This document shows, one piece after another, positions 60,722 through 64,000 of a DNA stretch of 64,000 nucleotides. The notes under the pieces were generated by a model. It was not told where the DNA came from and did no database searches. It worked only from the letters and a program-made list of their open reading frames with translations. Every line of letters begins with the position of its first letter. Position 1 is the stretch's first letter. Source of the DNA: Circinella minor. Lineage: Eukaryota; Mucoromycota; Mucoromycetes; Mucorales; Lichtheimiaceae. Where the stretch lies: the NCBI GenBank assembly GCA_016758965.1, contig JAEPRB010000042.1, positions 124,001 to 188,000 of the forward strand. The letters run 5' to 3'. A program made the position numbers and the translations under genes.

Positions 60722-63700
60722 ATGATAGGACCCGCATTTGTATTATTCATTTCATTATCAAATTATTGTACTGGATATACAGCTGTTGGTCGTTTTGGAC
60801 ATTCTGCTGTCTTGGTGAATGATAGGTAACACAACAAGTAATTTCTGTGTTCTGGAGGAGTTGTATTTCCATGCATATTTATCCTCAATATCTGTATAAA
60901 TATTTTTTTTTTATTTTTGCATAAAAAAAACCATGTAGTATATATTTCTATGGTGGTGACACTTCTATAGCTTCTTCTACAAGTACTCCATTATGGATTT
61001 CAGACATGGCCATTCTACCCATTAATATTCCATTTTCACTTACCGATCCACCATGGAAACCGGCATCAGGTCCACAAAACTCGGTTGGTGGTCCAGTAGT
61101 TTATTCTCATACTGCCTTTGTTGGCGGTCCAAATGGAGGCAACATGATTGTCCTTGGTGGAGTGATGCCGACAACCGAAAGAAGTAATTCAGATGACGAG
61201 TCCATTGCGTATAGTTATGATTGTGATATTGGTCGTTGGAATACATTTAGTTTACCTACTCAAAACTATTTAAATCGTCAAGGAGCTGCAAGTTCAATCT
61301 CCAGCAACGGGATCGCTCATGTAATAAAAAAATAAAAATAAAATAGTGAAAACTTGTTCCTTTTTTTCGTGGCTGCTAAATAATAATACATCTATTATAG
61401 ATATGGGGTGGAAAACGAGCATTTTTATCTGGAGCAACAACATCCTCTTCCTCTTCCACTACAACTTCCGCTGCTACTATGACAACAACAGCCGTTAAAC
61501 CACGATTGCCAGCTACCATCTATCAAATAGATTCATTATATCCATCCAATTCAACAATGTCACCTGCTGTATCATCATTACCTCCTTTACGGTATGGACA
61601 TACCCAAACATTAATTAATGATAAAACTATAGTTATTCTTGGTGGATTTGATAGTCTTACTGGAGATTCACTTTCATTGGCTGATATATGGCTTTATGAT
61701 ATTCCAACCTCAACATGGACACATAAATTTGCTGCACTGGATAAAGATAATAAGCCTGCCAATCGAAGTAGTCATAGTCAAGTATTAATGCCAGATGGTA
61801 CTTCAATATTAATGCAAGTATATATATAATGTTATTTGGCAAAATATAATAATAATAATAATAATAAGGCACATAAGTGACTAATACATTGTCATAGATA
61901 CGGTGGTTATGATGGGTATCATGTGTATAATGACGTAGCTGTATTAGATACTCGTACTTGGAGCTGGACTATTAAGAATACAAATGCAGCAGTACAAGGT
62001 CGTGCCGACGTAAGTTTAAATTTTCAAGTGATGATGGAAATAAGAGACAAAAGAAAGGTTTATGGGGGTGGTTGTAGGACAATATGAATTAAGTGTTTCA
62101 AACTTGACAAGATTAACTTATTATTCATAGCATACAGGTAAGAACCAAAGAAGCTATAATTTTTTTTATACGATAGAAGAAAAGAATAGCTGTGTACCCT
62201 CTTGTTTTTCTTTTTTTTACATGAAAAAAATTAGGAAGGGAAAGGAACGGTTTTTTATATATATTTTTATTTTATTTTTCGTTTTTACATTTGTAAAATA
62301 GCTACACTTGTCGGAACGAATATGGTAGTTGCTTTTGGATTTACAGGTAAAAGAAAAAAGAGTTATTTAATTTATAACGCACCATATCTAATTTTTTTTG
62401 AAAAAAGGGGTATCTACGTCATTAACGGTTATGTCTGACATTGAAGTATTGGATATCATTACATGGAGTTGGACATCTTCTTATATACCATCGAATGCAT
62501 ATAGTGATGAAACTAGTCCAAATAATGGAACTGATGATCAAGATAGGAACGTAGCTGTAGTTCCGAATACACCATCCATGGCAATTGTAGCTGGAGCAGT
62601 AACGGGAGTTCTTGTTGTACTTGTTTTAATTATAGTTGGATTATATATGTTTAATTATCATCAAAAACGACAACAACAATTACAAAGTGATGTGACCCAC
62701 CATCATCAATCATCACAAAGACGAAGGCAACATAATGATAACAATAATGATAACAATAATCACTATTGGATTTCTCCTGATAATAATAGTAATAGAGAAG
62801 ATCCGTTTATGAGAGTACAACATTATCAACATTATGACACTAATAATAATGACTCACCTATTTTTACAAAAGATATTGGTAATACTACTACATTTTCACC
62901 ATCTTCTTCTTCACCATTATCATTACCGCCGATAATAGCACCAGGTCGATCTCATCTTGGACGTGTACCTACTCAACTTCAAATAGCAACAAATCCGGAA
63001 ATCATAAATTATCCAGTAATAACGGGTCAGCCACAGCAATACCATTATCATCATCATCATCATCAACAACAACAAGCACATTTACCATCACCATGGGCTC
63101 CAATTACCCGACAAAGTTTCCCTCCTGCAGCCTCTGACTTAATAATTAAACGAGCTGCCACCACACCATATCATTTTCATCGGCCTTCTTATTTTAATAA
63201 ACCGGACGAGCCATTTGCAAATGTTACTAGTAAGCAACAAATACGAAGAGCTGCTACTACACCCCATGCCGCTATCATCAGTTCCACCACCACCTCTACT
63301 GTCAACAACAGCAACAACAATAATAATGACAGTCGGAATATATCCAATCAATTTTCTTCTTCGTCTAAGGCTGAAATGAGTTTTAAACCAAAAAACAGTG
63401 ATGAAGATGATTTGTTATTTGATCAACAGGAATTTGTATTACGTTCTGCTGATGATGATTATCATTTGTTTCCTCCTAACCTACTGTCTCAAAATAATAA
63501 AAACAATGAGCAACATCAACAACAAGAAAAAGAAAGAGAAGAACAAATACTACACAATCATAGTACAAATTCACAATATGAAAATCAAGAAATTATTAGT
63601 ATAGTTGAAAGTACCAATTCTAGTAGTAAAGAGAGTAGTGATTGTAGTACTGATACAGTCAAAAAACCATCTTCTATTCATATTCCTATTGAAGAAGAAG

Positions 63701-63819
63701 GAAAAAACTCATTACAACGAATACAAGAGTCTCGATTATTTCTCAGTCTTCCATCTTTGGATAAAGAAACTCAATCTGTTCATGAACGAATCATGTTTTT
63801 TCAACGACATAGTAAATAA
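60722..63819 (+). CDS. Single-pass membrane kelch-repeat protein
   Basis: Seven exons in phase: 60722-60825, 60939-61320, 61401-61813, 61898-62009, 62131-62137, 62302-62346 and 62408-63819, giving 662 residues. MIGPAFVLFISLSNYCTGYT looks like a signal peptide. The outside part is a kelch beta-propeller with typical blocks: GRFGHSAVLVND, YFYGGD, YGHTQTLINDKTIVILGGFD, SHSQVLMPDG, YGGYDGYHVYNDVAVLDTRTWSW and HTATLVGTNMVVAFG. A transmembrane helix (SMAIVAGAVTGVLVVLVLII) precedes a long disordered cytoplasmic tail rich in His, Gln, Asn and Ser. The type is common in Mucoromycota; roles in the cell wall or surface signalling are only inference. The third intron needs a GC-AG boundary (GCAAGT at 61814) to stay in frame. 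Confidence 0.88.
62131..62137 (+). other. 7-nt microexon in the kelch gene
   Basis: CATACAG sits between a TTCATAG acceptor and a GTAAGA donor. With the first two bases of the next exon it encodes H-T-A and completes the kelch block RADHTATLVGTNM. Without it the conserved His-Thr is lost and the frame changes. Confidence 0.8.
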
Positions 63820-64000
63820 AATAATAAATTGTTGGAAGAAAAAAAAATATTATTATTATTATTTTAAACCTTTTGTCCTGTATTAGTATTTATTTTATAT
63901 TTGTTATGCATAAACATCCCCACATTTTATTTATTTTGTTTTTTGTTTTGGGTTGCACGAGATTATTTGCACCAAGCCTATATATTTTGGTCCTCCGTTG
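63820..64000. other. 3' flank of kelch gene
   Basis: AT-rich sequence after the stop, probably 3' untranslated region. Nothing else is seen before the window ends. Confidence 0.5.

Noticed and set aside
61818..61897. A further +1 frameshift in the kelch gene
   Set aside because: Explained by a GC-AG intron that starts at 61814, so no base error is needed.
1..64000. CRISPR arrays, operons, ribosome-binding sites, bacterial terminators
   Set aside because: The window is eukaryotic; no regularly spaced repeats of CRISPR type occur.

Overview
This is an AT-rich eukaryotic window, most likely from an early-diverging fungus of the Mucoromycota (probably Mucorales). Genes carry many short introns of about 60-140 nt with GTAAGT/GTATGT donors. 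Proteins are rich in Gln, Asn and Ser runs. There are KDZ-associated and lineage-expanded Mucoromycota protein families and single-pass kelch proteins. The species assignment is inference; no rRNA or marker gene is present. Intron/exon models below were built by hand from splice sites and reading-frame phase; most close perfectly in frame.

Layout. 0.9-2.3 kb: secreted propeller-like protein gene (-) with two apparent frameshifts. 3.3-3.6 kb: 136-bp tandem repeat. 4.3-5.1 kb: decayed coding remnant. 5.3-6.65 kb: Tc1/mariner transposase (-) broken by one stop codon. 7.7-18.2 kb: a 3,361-residue spectraplakin-like cytolinker (-) with two CH domains, a long helical rod, an SxIP motif and a GAS2 domain. 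21.3-24.3 kb: splicing helicase PRP28 (+), convergent with a C2H2+PHD finger protein (-, 24.7-27.4 kb). 29.8-30.8 kb: a non-autonomous hAT element with its target duplication. 31.5-32.5 kb: Gln/Met-rich prion-like protein (-).

34-49 kb is an accessory, transposon-like island. It holds a lineage-expanded nuclease-like gene with an in-frame TGA (34.1-36.1), an intact 1,457-residue protein joining a DUF6729-like zinc region, a transposase-like RNase H fold, a DEDDy 3'-5' exonuclease and a Cys tail (36.9-41.7), a KDZ-type cysteine-cluster fragment (42.2-43.7), a 104-bp pogo-like MITE (44.6), decayed fragments (45.9-47.1), a 170-bp PIF/Harbinger-like MITE with TTA duplications (47.15-47.32) and a second decayed nuclease-like gene (47.9-48.9).

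49.5-54.8 kb: two tandem monocarboxylate-transporter-like MFS genes (-). 56.4-57.1 kb: small membrane protein (+). 57.3-57.7 kb: anaphase-promoting complex subunit CDC26 (+), convergent with ribulose-phosphate 3-epimerase (-, 58.0-59.05 kb). 60.7-63.8 kb: a single-pass kelch-repeat protein (+) with a 7-nt microexon and a GC-AG intron.

The housekeeping genes (splicing, cell cycle, pentose phosphate, transport, cytoskeleton) are unrelated in function, as expected in a fungal chromosome. The most promising leads are the fungal spectraplakin-like protein, the exonuclease/transposase fusion with its mobile-element neighbourhood, and the set of microexons of 7, 13, 19 and 26 nt.
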